From assembly GCF_002072215.1 (NCBI RefSeq), contig NZ_JXMW01000001.1, positions 310,001-374,000 of the forward strand: a stretch of 64,000 bases of DNA, written 5' to 3'. Under the pieces are notes generated by a model, which saw nothing but the letters and a program-made list of their open reading frames with translations, was not told the DNA's origin and did no database searches. This DNA comes from Methanobrevibacter arboriphilus JCM 13429 = DSM 1125. GTDB lineage: Archaea > Methanobacteriota > Methanobacteria > Methanobacteriales > Methanobacteriaceae. Positions 35,879 through 45,049 of the stretch are shown here, piece by piece (position 1 is the first letter of the stretch; every line of letters starts with the position of its first letter). Position numbers and translations under genes: made by a program.

Positions 35879-36562
35879 ATGAGAAAATATACAATTACTC
35901 GTTCTAATAGAAAAACTATTGCTATTAAAATCAATGCAGATAGTAGCTTAGAAGTTAAAGCACCAGTAAACTTGTCTAAAAATAAAATAGATGAGTTTGT
36001 AAATTCAAAAGAAAAATGGATAGCTAAACACAGCGAAAGAATTTCTAATAATTATTTTCTTAAAAAACAGTTTGAACTGAATTTTGGAGATTTTATTTTA
36101 GTCAGAGGACAAAATAACCAAATTAAGCCTGTTGATGGTAAAAGAGCAATATACAATAAAGATAAAAAGATATTTTTTATACCAGAAACAGATAAACAAA
36201 ATCAAATCAAAGAAATATTGATAGAATTATATAAAAAAATAGCCCATAACCATATAAATAAAAGAGTTAACTATTTTAAAAATAAAATGGACGTTAAACC
36301 CATAAAAATTGGTATTACAAGTGCCAAAACAAGATGGGGAAGTTGTAGTGGAAAAAATAGTGTTAATTTCTCTTGGAAACTGATTATGGCAGATGATAAG
36401 ACAATTGATTATGTAATAATTCATGAACTAGCACATATAAAACAACATAACCATTCAAAGAAATTTTGGAATATAGTAGAATCTATAATGCCTGATTACC
36501 CAGAACAGAAGAAAAAATTAAAAATTTTAGGTGAAAAACTTAATAAAGAAAATTGGGAATAA
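35879..36562 (+). CDS. YgjP-like (DUF45/M48-type) metallopeptidase
   Basis: The 227-residue protein has the YgjP/DUF45 pattern: N-terminal TRSNRKTIAIKINADSSLEV, the TRWGSCS motif, and the zinc site VIIHELAHIKQHNHSKKFW (HExxH plus a downstream His). These proteins are predicted zinc proteases, also found near restriction systems in some genomes. Here it stands alone between the broken radical SAM gene and the deaminase. AAGGA just upstream of ATG supports the start. Confidence 0.9.
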   Translation: MRKYTITRSNRKTIAIKINADSSLEVKAPVNLSKNKIDEFVNSKEKWIAKHSERISNNYFLKKQFELNFGDFILVRGQNNQIKPVDGKRAIYNKDKKIFFIPETDKQNQIKEILIELYKKIAHNHINKRVNYFKNKMDVKPIKIGITSAKTRWGSCSGKNSVNFSWKLIMADDKTIDYVIIHELAHIKQHNHSKKFWNIVESIMPDYPEQKKKLKILGEKLNKENWE

Positions 36563-36672
36563 TATTAAAAATTATTTTAAGAATTTATTTAAAAACTTAC
36601 TTAAGAAGTTTATTTAAGAATTTTACTTAAATAGATATTTAAAAAAATTATTTAAAAAATTATTTAAAGCAT

Positions 36673-37149
36673 TTATTTTAAAGATGTAGTGCCATCAACA
36701 CGTTTCAATTCTTCATTCCATGTTTCTGGATTTTCTTTAATATAATCTTCAAAAAGAACCTTACATTCATTATTATCTAAACTAACAATCTCAACACCAT
36801 TATTTTTAAGCAATTCTTCAGCACCAAGAAGAGTTTTATTCTCTCCAATAACTACACGTGGAATATTATATAATATTATAGCTCCAGAACACATTGGACA
36901 AGGTGAAAGAGTCGTATAAAGAGTAGAATTCTGATAATCCTTACCAGTTAGCCTATTTTTACTATTTGCATTTTCAATAGCATCTAATTCACCATGAAAA
37001 ATAGCAGAGTTAGACTGAATAAGGCGATTATGACCTTTGCCAATAATTTCCCCATTTTTAACTAAAACTGCCCCAATGGGAATTCCACCTTCAGATATAG
37101 ATTTTTTAGCTTCATTAATAGCCTTTTCCATGAAATAAACATCATCCAT
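36673..37149 (-). CDS. Cytosine deaminase (Fcy1-like, CDA fold)
   Basis: The 158-residue enzyme has the zinc motifs HGELDAIEN (HxE) and PCPMCSGA (PCxxC) of the cytidine/deoxycytidylate deaminase fold. The C-terminal part (IPRVVIGENKTLLGAEELL, EDYIKENPETWNEE) resembles yeast cytosine deaminase, including its closing helix with a P-x-x-W segment, more than tRNA or guanine deaminases. The likely reaction is cytosine to uracil plus ammonia in pyrimidine salvage. GGTG in front of ATG supports the start. It lies downstream of the trp operon on the same strand but has its own spacer. Confidence 0.82.
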   Translation of the reverse strand: MDDVYFMEKAINEAKKSISEGGIPIGAVLVKNGEIIGKGHNRLIQSNSAIFHGELDAIENANSKNRLTGKDYQNSTLYTTLSPCPMCSGAIILYNIPRVVIGENKTLLGAEELLKNNGVEIVSLDNNECKVLFEDYIKENPETWNEELKRVDGTTSLK

Positions 37150-37232
37150 TTAAACACCAATTAATAATATACATAACACAATTAATATTATATAACTACA
37201 TATTATTAAATTAAATGTTTGATTCTTAATAA

Positions 37233-38006
37233 TCAAAATCTAGTTGCATTTTTCATTCTAGAAACATAATCTTTTAAGTGATCTTTAGAATCATTACCAT
37301 ATTCTTCAATTATTTTTATTATAGCACTACCAACAATGACTCCATCAGCTATTTTAGAAATGTTTTCAGCCTGTTTAGGAGTATTAATCCCAAAACCCAC
37401 AGCTACTGGAACATCAGTAACATTTCTTATTTCAACAATAATTTCTTCCAAATCAGTTTTAATCTCACTTCTAACACCAGTCACACCCATTGATGAAACA
37501 AGATATATAAAACCAGTAGCATCTTTAGCTATCATCCTTATCCTATCTTTTGAGGTTGGAGCTATTAAAGAAATAATATCAACATCATAACTCTTTGCAA
37601 CTTTTGATATTTCTTCTTTTTCCTCATAAGGTAAATCAGGAATAACTATCCCATTTAGTCCAACATCTTTACACTTTTTAAAGAATTTTTCATATCCATA
37701 ATAAAAAACAGGATTAATATATGTAAGAAAAATAAGAGGAATATCAGACTTTTTTCTTACATCAATTACTAAATCAAAAATATCATCAGTGTTTATACCT
37801 TTAGATAGTGCTCTTAAGTTAGCATCTTGAATAACAGGACCTTCAGCTATGGGGTCTGAAAAAGGTATTCCTATTTCAATTAAATCAGCCCCAGCACTAT
37901 CCATAGCTAAAATAAACTCAATAGTTTTTTCCTTTGAAGGATCTCCAGCTGTTAAAAAACCTATAAATGCTTTTTCATCTTGAAAAACTTCTGTAATTCT
38001 ACTCAA
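37233..38006 (-). CDS. trpA: Tryptophan synthase alpha subunit
   Basis: The 257-residue protein has the TIM-barrel motifs EIGIPFSDPIAEGPVIQ (catalytic Glu and the Asp loop), YINPVFYYG, GIVIPDLPYEE and VAVGFGI. It cleaves indole-3-glycerol phosphate to indole, which passes to TrpB. Length is normal for the family. The start is a TTG immediately after the trpF-trpB stop codon, with GAGGAG supplied by the end of trpFB, so translation is coupled. It is the last gene of the operon. Confidence 0.95.
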   Translation of the reverse strand: MSRITEVFQDEKAFIGFLTAGDPSKEKTIEFILAMDSAGADLIEIGIPFSDPIAEGPVIQDANLRALSKGINTDDIFDLVIDVRKKSDIPLIFLTYINPVFYYGYEKFFKKCKDVGLNGIVIPDLPYEEKEEISKVAKSYDVDIISLIAPTSKDRIRMIAKDATGFIYLVSSMGVTGVRSEIKTDLEEIIVEIRNVTDVPVAVGFGINTPKQAENISKIADGVIVGSAIIKIIEEYGNDSKDHLKDYVSRMKNATRF

Positions 38007-40055
38007 TTAAATCTCCTCTTCGCTCAATTTATCTAATTTAGCTGAATTAGATGATTTAGCTAATTTATCTGATTTAGCTAATTTATAATTTTTAATAGAT
38101 TCAGCATCTTTATCTCCTCTTCCAGAAAGACAAACTACAATAATATCCTCAGAATCCATCTCTTTAGCTATTTTTATTGATTGAGCTATGGCATGAGCAC
38201 TTTCAATAGCACAGATAATTCCTTCTTTTTCAGCTAAGTATTCAAATGCCTCAACAGCTTCGTCATCAGTTATAGGAACATATTCTGCTCTTTTTGTATC
38301 ATTAAGGTAAGCATGTTCAGGCCCTATTCCCGGATAATCAAGACCTGCAGAAATTGAATATACTGGAGATATTTGACCATAATTGCCTTGGCAAAAGTAA
38401 GACTTCATACCATGGAAAATCCCAACTTCACCTTTAGTAATAGATGCTGCATGATATTCAGTATCAACACCTTCCCCTCCAGCTTCACAACCAATTAATC
38501 TAACATTTTTATCACCTATAAAGTTAAAAAATGAGCCTATTGCATTACTTCCACCACCAACACAGGCAACAATTGCTGTTGGAAGCTTACCTTCAATTCT
38601 TAATATTTGTTCTTTAATTTCACAACTTATAACACTTTGAAAATCTCGAACAATCATTGGAAAAGGATGAGGGCCCATTACAGAACCTAAAACATAGTGT
38701 GTATCATGAACTCTTGTTGTCCATTCCCTCATTGTCTCATTTACAGCATCTTTTAAGGTTTTTGTTCCAGATGAAACAGGATTAACTTTAGCTCCTAAAA
38801 GTTCCATACGATAAACATTCAGAGCTTGGCGTTCCATGTCTTCTTCACCCATGAATATCTCACATTCCATATCTAAAAATGCAGCACCAGTAGCTGTTGC
38901 AACACCATGTTGTCCAGCACCAGTTTCAGCAATGATTCTTGTTTTACCCATTTTTTTAGCTAATAAGACTTGACCAAGAACATTATTAATCTTATGAGAT
39001 CCTGTATGATTAAGATCTTCTCGCTTCAAATATATTTTAGCTCCACCAAGATCATTAGTCATGTTTTCTGCAAAATATAAAAGTGAAGGACGCCCCGCAT
39101 ACTCATTGAGTAAATTTTGAAGCTCTTCTATGAAATCAGGGTCATTTTTATAAAAGTTATATTGCTCTTCAAGATTAATCAATTCATTCATTAATGTTTC
39201 TGGAATATATTGTCCACCATAAATTCCATATCTTCCATTATTCATATCTTTCACATCATCTAATCTATTTAAATTAATTGATTTATTAATATTTGACTTG
39301 TTAATATTTGATTTATTATTTTTTGATTCTTTATTACTTGTTTTATTCTTGTTATTTGCTTTATTATTCGATTTATTAATATTATCCAAATTATTTATAA
39401 TTTCATTTATTTTTTTAGAACTCTTAAATCCATTTTTTTCAACACCAGAACTTAAATCAAAGGCAAAAGGTTTAATTTTAGAAGCTTTTTTGATATTTTC
39501 ACTATTAATACCTCCAGCAAGGAAAACTGGTTTTTTGATTTTTTTAATATCTCCTATTAATTCCCAGTTGAAAACTTTTCCTGAACCCTTTCCACTATCT
39601 AACAATAAATAATCAACATTAGAATTTTCCCATTTTTTAATGGTGTTTTTTATATTAAATCCATCGTCATACTTATTTTCACTATATTCATTATTTACTT
39701 CAATAGACTTAATAATATTAATATTACTATCAAATTCTTTTAATTTATTTATAAGACCTTCATCTTCATTACCATGAAGCTGTACTATATCAATAATACC
39801 ATTTTTTATAAGGTAAAAAATATCTTCAATATCAGGATCAACAAAAACACCAACAGTAGTAATACTTTCGTCCAAAACATTTTTAATAGCTTTAGCTTCA
39901 TCAAAACTAACTTTCCTTTTGCTTTCTGCAAATACAAATCCTGCATAATCAGGAACATATTTATTAAGGATTTTTGCATCATCAATTCTTTTCAATCCAC
40001 AGATTTTAATTTTGATATCTTCTTCACTAATAGCTTTATTCATTATTTCACTCAT
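38007..40055 (-). CDS. trpFB: Fused TrpF-TrpB: phosphoribosylanthranilate isomerase and tryptophan synthase beta
   Basis: One 682-residue frame joins two enzymes. Residues about 10-225 are TrpF ([48 protein letters not shown]). After a low-complexity N/K/S linker (about 228-265), residues about 270-665 are TrpB ([25 protein letters not shown] with the PLP lysine, [20 protein letters not shown]). TrpF converts phosphoribosylanthranilate to CdRP; TrpB condenses indole with serine. The frame is continuous with no stop or start needed between the two. Position between trpC and trpA fits both. Confidence 0.95.
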   Translation of the reverse strand: MSEIMNKAISEEDIKIKICGLKRIDDAKILNKYVPDYAGFVFAESKRKVSFDEAKAIKNVLDESITTVGVFVDPDIEDIFYLIKNGIIDIVQLHGNEDEGLINKLKEFDSNINIIKSIEVNNEYSENKYDDGFNIKNTIKKWENSNVDYLLLDSGKGSGKVFNWELIGDIKKIKKPVFLAGGINSENIKKASKIKPFAFDLSSGVEKNGFKSSKKINEIINNLDNINKSNNKANNKNKTSNKESKNNKSNINKSNINKSINLNRLDDVKDMNNGRYGIYGGQYIPETLMNELINLEEQYNFYKNDPDFIEELQNLLNEYAGRPSLLYFAENMTNDLGGAKIYLKREDLNHTGSHKINNVLGQVLLAKKMGKTRIIAETGAGQHGVATATGAAFLDMECEIFMGEEDMERQALNVYRMELLGAKVNPVSSGTKTLKDAVNETMREWTTRVHDTHYVLGSVMGPHPFPMIVRDFQSVISCEIKEQILRIEGKLPTAIVACVGGGSNAIGSFFNFIGDKNVRLIGCEAGGEGVDTEYHAASITKGEVGIFHGMKSYFCQGNYGQISPVYSISAGLDYPGIGPEHAYLNDTKRAEYVPITDDEAVEAFEYLAEKEGIICAIESAHAIAQSIKIAKEMDSEDIIVVCLSGRGDKDAESIKNYKLAKSDKLAKSSNSAKLDKLSEEEI
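39290..39380 (-). repeat. Asn/Lys/Ser-coding repeats in the TrpF-TrpB linker
   Basis: A run of short repeats (units around TTATTNGATTTATTA) encodes the [14 protein letters not shown] and [12 protein letters not shown] linker. The bases are far more repetitive than either enzyme part. It is probably a slippage product that serves as a flexible linker. Confidence 0.7.
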
Positions 40056-40153
40056 AAATTATTATAGATTTTAACTACTTATTAAAAATTGTAATTATTC
40101 ATTATAAGTCATATTAATTAATATAACAATTAAATATAGTAATCAAATATAAT

Positions 40154-41056
40154 CTATATCAAAGATTTTAACTCTTTAATAGCTAATTCCTTATTTTTAC
40201 TTCTCATAAGAGACTCACCAATTAAAACAGAGTCGATATTATTATCATTTAATATTTTTATATCTTCAGAAGTCTTTATTCCACTTTCAGAAACAATGGT
40301 TATTGAATTCCTAATGTCTTTTTGAATATTTTTTTCTAAATTTAAAGTATTATTAATATCTACAGTAAAATCTCTAAGATCTCTATTGTTTATACCAATA
40401 ATCTTTGCACCAGCACCAATAGCTATTTCAACCTCATTTAAGTTATGAGTTTCTACTAATGGGAAAATATTTAAACTATAGGAGAGTTTGATATATTTTT
40501 TTAGTTGTTTTGGTTCTAAAATAGAGGTTATTAGAAGTAATGCAGAAGCATCTAATAATTTTGATTCATAGATCATATATTCATCAATTATAAAATCTTT
40601 TCTGAGAACTGGAATATTTACATTAGCTACAATGTCTGAAAGATATGTGTCACTACCTTTAAAAAATTTAGGCTCTGTTAAAACTGAAATAGCAGCTGCT
40701 CCTGCATTTTCATATTCTTTAGCTATTTTTATATAATCAAATTCATCGCAAATAATTCCTTTAGATGGAGAAGCTCTTTTAACTTCACAGATGAAAGAAA
40801 TATTATCTTCTTTTAAATATTTCTCAAAATAATTATCTTCAAGTTTAATACTCTTAGAATTATTATTGATTAACTTATTATTTAACTTATTATCCAATTC
40901 ATTATCTGACTTATTATCTGACTTATTATTTGATTTATTATTTGATTTATTATTTGATTTGTTTTTTAATTTGTTTTTTAAATCTTTAAGAGAGATATTC
41001 ATTTTTTTATTCTCTAATCTTTCTTCAGTTGCTATTAAAATTTCATCTAAAATCAT
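40154..41056 (-). CDS. trpC: Indole-3-glycerol phosphate synthase
   Basis: The protein has the TIM-barrel IGPS motifs: ISFICEVKRASPSKGIIC (catalytic Lys and the SPSKG loop), AAAISVLTEPKFF, PVLRKDFIIDEYMIYES, IIGINNRDL and VSESGIKT. It converts CdRP to indole-3-glycerol phosphate. Near the N-terminus is a 40-residue insertion built from NKSNNKSNNKSDNKSD repeats, absent from usual family members. It is placed before the first conserved strand, so it need not harm activity. ATG 41056 (MILDEIL) is the likelier start than the upstream TTG at 41071. Confidence 0.94.
   Translation of the reverse strand: MILDEILIATEERLENKKMNISLKDLKNKLKNKSNNKSNNKSNNKSDNKSDNELDNKLNNKLINNNSKSIKLEDNYFEKYLKEDNISFICEVKRASPSKGIICDEFDYIKIAKEYENAGAAAISVLTEPKFFKGSDTYLSDIVANVNIPVLRKDFIIDEYMIYESKLLDASALLLITSILEPKQLKKYIKLSYSLNIFPLVETHNLNEVEIAIGAGAKIIGINNRDLRDFTVDINNTLNLEKNIQKDIRNSITIVSESGIKTSEDIKILNDNNIDSVLIGESLMRSKNKELAIKELKSLI
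40868..40980 (-). repeat. 12-base repeats inside trpC
   Basis: Units of TTATTATTTGAT and TTATTATCTGAC follow each other in frame and encode N-K-S-N/D. Purely in-frame length changes would keep the gene intact. Confidence 0.85.
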
Positions 41057-41120
41057 TACAAACTCAACCAAAAAGTTTTAAAAATATATTAATCAATAAA
41101 ATTTAATTATAGTAAATTTG

Positions 41121-41206
41121 ATGCTATTAATCTAATACTATTAATCTAATTATTAATCTAATACTATTAATTTAATACTATTAATTTGATATTATTAATC
41201 TAATAC
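41121..41206. repeat. Tandem repeats between trpC and trpD
   Basis: About six imperfect units of ATACTATTAATYTA (13-16 bases) fill the gap between trpD and trpC. They carry no ribosome site. Probably slippage-derived. Confidence 0.75.
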
Positions 41207-42216
41207 TAAATATTGTTAGACATATAAACAAAGTTATCTAGCTTTTCTTTAGCTTTACCACTATCAATAATATTCTCAGCAAGAGTTATACCTTTTTCTA
41301 AGCTATTTGCCTTTCCAGAAATATAAAGTCCAGCTGCTGAATTAATAATAATAGCATCTCTTTTAGGACTTTCTTCTCCATTTAAAATATTTAATGCAAT
41401 TTGAGCATTATGTGATGCAGAACCTCCAGTTATTGCAGACTTTGAAGCTAAATTGAAGCCATAATCTTCAGGATTTAAAGTATACTGAGAAAATTTACCA
41501 TTTTTTATCTCACACACAGTAGTAGGGGCCGAAATAGAGATTTCATCTAATTTATCTTGACCATAAACTACCATAGCATTTTTAACACCTAAATTATGAA
41601 TAACCATAGCTATAGGAAGAACAAGAGATTCTTCATAAACACCGATTACCTCCATATTAGCACCAGCAGGATTAAGTAATGGCCCTAGAATATTAAAAAT
41701 TGTAGGGATACCTAGCTCTTTTCTAACAGGAGCAACATACTTCATAGCTAAATGATAATTTTGAGCATATAAAAAGCAAATGCCAATTTTTTCAAGTAAC
41801 AACTTGCTTTTCTCTGGTGGAAGTTCAATATTGACACCTAAAGCCTCTAAAACATCCGCAGCTCCACATTTACTAGAGTATGCTCTGTTACCATGTTTAG
41901 CTACTGGAACTCCTCCTGCAGAAATTACAATTGAAGATACTGTAGAAATATTAAATGAATTTGAACCATCACCACCAGTACCTACAATTTCTAAAACATC
42001 CATATCTGTTAATAATTTAATACAATGATTTCTTAAAGAAGCAGCAGAAGCAGTTATCTCATCTATAGTTTCACCTTTCATAGATAAGGCAGTTAAATAG
42101 GAACTCATTTGGACTTTACTGGCTTCACCATTCATTATTTCATTCATTGTTTCTTCAGCCATTTCATAAGAAATATCTTGATTTTTAGTTACTTTTAAAA
42201 TAGCTTCTTTTATCAT
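41206..42216 (-). CDS. trpD: Anthranilate phosphoribosyltransferase
   Basis: Motifs GTGGDGSNSFNIST (PRPP site), PVAKHGNRAYSSKCGAADVL and KYVAPVRKELGIPTIFNILGP identify TrpD, which joins anthranilate and PRPP. The ATG at 42216 (MIKEAIL) has GAGAGGT seven bases upstream and is a better start than the in-frame TTG at 42231, giving 336 residues, the family's usual length. It follows trpG in the operon; this order (E-G-D-C-FB-A) differs from the E-G-C-F-B-A-D order of M. thermautotrophicus. Confidence 0.95.
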   Translation of the reverse strand: MIKEAILKVTKNQDISYEMAEETMNEIMNGEASKVQMSSYLTALSMKGETIDEITASAASLRNHCIKLLTDMDVLEIVGTGGDGSNSFNISTVSSIVISAGGVPVAKHGNRAYSSKCGAADVLEALGVNIELPPEKSKLLLEKIGICFLYAQNYHLAMKYVAPVRKELGIPTIFNILGPLLNPAGANMEVIGVYEESLVLPIAMVIHNLGVKNAMVVYGQDKLDEISISAPTTVCEIKNGKFSQYTLNPEDYGFNLASKSAITGGSASHNAQIALNILNGEESPKRDAIIINSAAGLYISGKANSLEKGITLAENIIDSGKAKEKLDNFVYMSNNI

Positions 42217-42291
42217 GTTTCTACCTCTCAAATTAATTATTAATCATTTTAATTTTAATATTCTAATATTCTAATATTCTACAATTGTCAA

Positions 42292-42870
42292 TTAAGATTT
42301 AAATCCTCTAAAAAAATTTTTAACAATATTATCACCATTAGGAGTCAGTATTGATTCTGGGTGAAACTGTAAACCATAAACAGGATATTTTCTATGGCAT
42401 ATTGCCATTATTTCATTATCATCTTTTGATTTAGCTATTATAGAAATATCTTCAGGAATATTTTCTTTATTCACAGAAAGAGAATGATAACGACCTACAG
42501 AAATTTCATTTTCTAAATTATTAAATAGGATATTTTCATTATCAATTTCAATATTAGAAGATTTTCCATGAACCAATCTCTTTGAATATATAATCTCCCC
42601 ACCGAAAGCTTCATAAATAGATTGATGCCCTAAACAAATTCCGAGAATAGGTATTTTTTTATAAAAATTTTTTATAATATCTACTGATAATCCTGCATCA
42701 TTTGGTCTTCCAGGACCTGGAGATATCACAATAAATTTTGGAGAAAGTCTTTTAATCTCAGATAAAGTTAATTCATCATTACGAATAACATTAATATCAA
42801 GATTCAATTCTCCAATCATTTGATAAAGATTATATGAAAAACTATCATAATTATCTATAAGTAAAATCAT
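42292..42870 (-). CDS. trpG: Anthranilate synthase glutamine amidotransferase subunit
   Basis: A class I glutamine amidotransferase of 192 residues with DNYDSFSYNLYQ at its start, the nucleophile in GICLGHQS, and the His/Glu part in LQFHPESILTPNG. It supplies ammonia from glutamine to TrpE. GGTGATAAA before ATG supports the start. It lies 24 bases after trpE, so they are co-transcribed. Confidence 0.95.
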   Translation of the reverse strand: MILLIDNYDSFSYNLYQMIGELNLDINVIRNDELTLSEIKRLSPKFIVISPGPGRPNDAGLSVDIIKNFYKKIPILGICLGHQSIYEAFGGEIIYSKRLVHGKSSNIEIDNENILFNNLENEISVGRYHSLSVNKENIPEDISIIAKSKDDNEIMAICHRKYPVYGLQFHPESILTPNGDNIVKNFFRGFKS

Positions 42871-42894
42871 TTTATCACCATTATTTAATAAAAA

Positions 42895-44394
42895 TTATAC
42901 ATTAATATCTTCAGCTAATTTTAGAGCATTTAAGACTGCTTTTGCCTTATTTATAGATTCATCATATTCTAACTCAGGAACACTGTCTGCAACTATACCT
43001 GCACCTGATCGAATGAAAACTTTATTTTTCTTAGAAAAAGCTATTCTAATAGCTATACAAGTATCCATATTTCCAGATAGGCTAATATAACCAATTGCTC
43101 CTCCATATATGCCCCTTTTATTATCTTCCAGCTCATTTATTATTTCACAAGCTCTAATTTTAGGTGCTCCAGAAAGAGTTCCTGCAGGAAGAATTGCATC
43201 TATAACATCCAAAGCATTTTTACCTTCTTTTAATTTTCCAGAAACAGTAGAACCTATATGCATCACATGAGAAAATCTTTCAATAGTAAGATATTTTTCA
43301 ACATTTATAGAACCAAATTCACTAACTTTTCCAAGATCATTTCTTCCAAGATCAACTAACATATTATGTTCTGCAAGTTCTTTTTCATCTGAAAGAAGGT
43401 CTTTTTCTAATTCATCATCTTCTTTTTTATTTTTACCTCTTGGTCTTGTTCCAGCTAATGGAAAAGTGTATAAATTATCATCTTGCAGTTTTACAAGAGT
43501 TTCAGGAGAAGCACCAGCTATTTCAATATCATCGCTTGAAAAATAAAACATATAGGGAGAAGGGTTAGTTGTTCTGAGAATTCTATACGTATCTAATAAA
43601 CTACCTTTTATTTTACAAGATAATGGATTAGATAAAACAACTTGGAATATATCTCCTTCTTTTATATGAAATTTAGCTTTTTTTACTATTTTAGAAAATT
43701 CTTCTTTAGAAAATAAAGGTTTAAAATCATCAAGTAGTTTTAATCTATTATCATTTCCATTTGTTGGCATACCGTTAATTATTATGTTTTTTAATTCCAT
43801 TAATTGAGCTATACCTAGTTCATACTCTTTTTCAATATTATCTGATTTTATATTAACTATTAAGAAAATCTTTTGTTTAAGGTTATCAAAAACAATTACT
43901 TTATCAAATAGCATTAAATCAACATCTTTAAAAGACTCATCATCCTCATTATTATTTTTAAATAAATTTTCTTTTAATTTAAGAGAAGGTTCAACATATT
44001 TAATATAATCATATGCAAAATACCCCACTAATCCTCCTGTAAAAGGTGGAAGTTCTAATATTTTAGGACTCCTATTTTCATCGATAATTTGGTTAATGTA
44101 TTTTTTAGGATTGTTAGTTTTTTTACTTAAATTCTTATAACCTTTAATATTTAAAAAGTTATCCTCACAAGTAATTTCTAAAGTCGGATCAAAACCTAAT
44201 ATTGTGTATCTTCCCCAATTTTCCAAATCTTCCATACTCTCCAATATGAAACAATGCTTACTGTTATTTTTTAAAATTTTAAGCACTTCAATTGGAGTTT
44301 TAATATCAGACAATATTTCGCAACAAATTGGAATGACTTTATAGTCACCTTCTTTAAGTATCTTCTTTGCTTTTTCTATTGGTGGAAAATACAT
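42895..44394 (-). CDS. trpE: Anthranilate synthase component I
   Basis: The 499-residue enzyme has the chorismate-binding fold with [58 protein letters not shown] and [11 protein letters not shown]. It turns chorismate and ammonia into anthranilate. The N-terminal [12 protein letters not shown] corresponds to the LLES tryptophan-binding element, so feedback inhibition by tryptophan is likely. AAAAGGAG before ATG is a strong ribosome site. It is the first gene of the trp operon. Confidence 0.96.
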   Translation of the reverse strand: MYFPPIEKAKKILKEGDYKVIPICCEILSDIKTPIEVLKILKNNSKHCFILESMEDLENWGRYTILGFDPTLEITCEDNFLNIKGYKNLSKKTNNPKKYINQIIDENRSPKILELPPFTGGLVGYFAYDYIKYVEPSLKLKENLFKNNNEDDESFKDVDLMLFDKVIVFDNLKQKIFLIVNIKSDNIEKEYELGIAQLMELKNIIINGMPTNGNDNRLKLLDDFKPLFSKEEFSKIVKKAKFHIKEGDIFQVVLSNPLSCKIKGSLLDTYRILRTTNPSPYMFYFSSDDIEIAGASPETLVKLQDDNLYTFPLAGTRPRGKNKKEDDELEKDLLSDEKELAEHNMLVDLGRNDLGKVSEFGSINVEKYLTIERFSHVMHIGSTVSGKLKEGKNALDVIDAILPAGTLSGAPKIRACEIINELEDNKRGIYGGAIGYISLSGNMDTCIAIRIAFSKKNKVFIRSGAGIVADSVPELEYDESINKAKAVLNALKLAEDINV

Positions 44395-45049
44395 TTTATA
44401 ACTCCTTTTTAATATAATTAATATGTTTTTTGTTAATATGAATAAATAATTGTTATTTTGCTTTAAATATAGTTATATTTTTCTTAAATTAGAATTTTTA
44501 GACAATTTAATTTTTTTATAATGTTATTCAAGAAATTAAATCTTTTTCAAAGGAATAACAATTTATAAAACTTTTAATTCGGTATTATTAGTATTTTTTT
44601 AAATATTTTATTCAATTTTAGAATAAATTTTAGAACTTTACTGTATAAATAAATTATATAAAGTACTATTTAAACCTTTGTAGTACATTATTGTACAACA
44701 TATATAATAAATATTCTAGTCAAAATTCAATGAAAAATAAAAAATAATGATAAAAGCAATAATAAGAATAATAAGAATAATAGTAATAAAAGTAATAATA
44801 AAAGTAATAATAATAGTAACAATAGTAATATTATAAAAGCAATAATAATATTGAAAATAAAGATCTAAAAATAATAAAAATAAAAAAGAATAATATTAGA
44901 TAAAAATTGCATAATAAAAATAAAGAAAATACTAAAAAGAATAATAAAAAGAAAAATAAAGAATTAATATAGCTAATTTTAAAATACTGAATAAATACAA
45001 AAATTAATAAATAAAAATTAATAAATAAGATAAAAAAATAATTTAATTA
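44395..45049. other. Spacer upstream of the trp operon
   Basis: A 655-base region with the probable trp promoter near 44655-44698. Beyond 44740 it is made of simple (AATAATAAG)-like sequence with no gene. The predicted transcript would have a leader of about 235 bases; I see no Trp-rich leader peptide in it. Confidence 0.5.
44655..44698 (-). promoter_or_regulatory. Probable trp promoter with TRP-box-like operators
   Basis: On the minus strand, in order, are TTGTACAA (44698-44691), a TGTACT half-match (44687-44682), AGTACT (44667-44662) and a TATA box TTTATATA (44662-44655). In M. thermautotrophicus the regulator TrpY binds TGTACA boxes by the trpEGCFBAD promoter. The same motif clustered here upstream of trpE suggests the same control. 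This is inference from motif and place. Confidence 0.5.

Noticed and set aside
40868-40980. Regular repeats in trpC considered as a CRISPR-like array
   Set aside because: Units are 12 bases with no unique spacers, and they are translated in frame within trpC.
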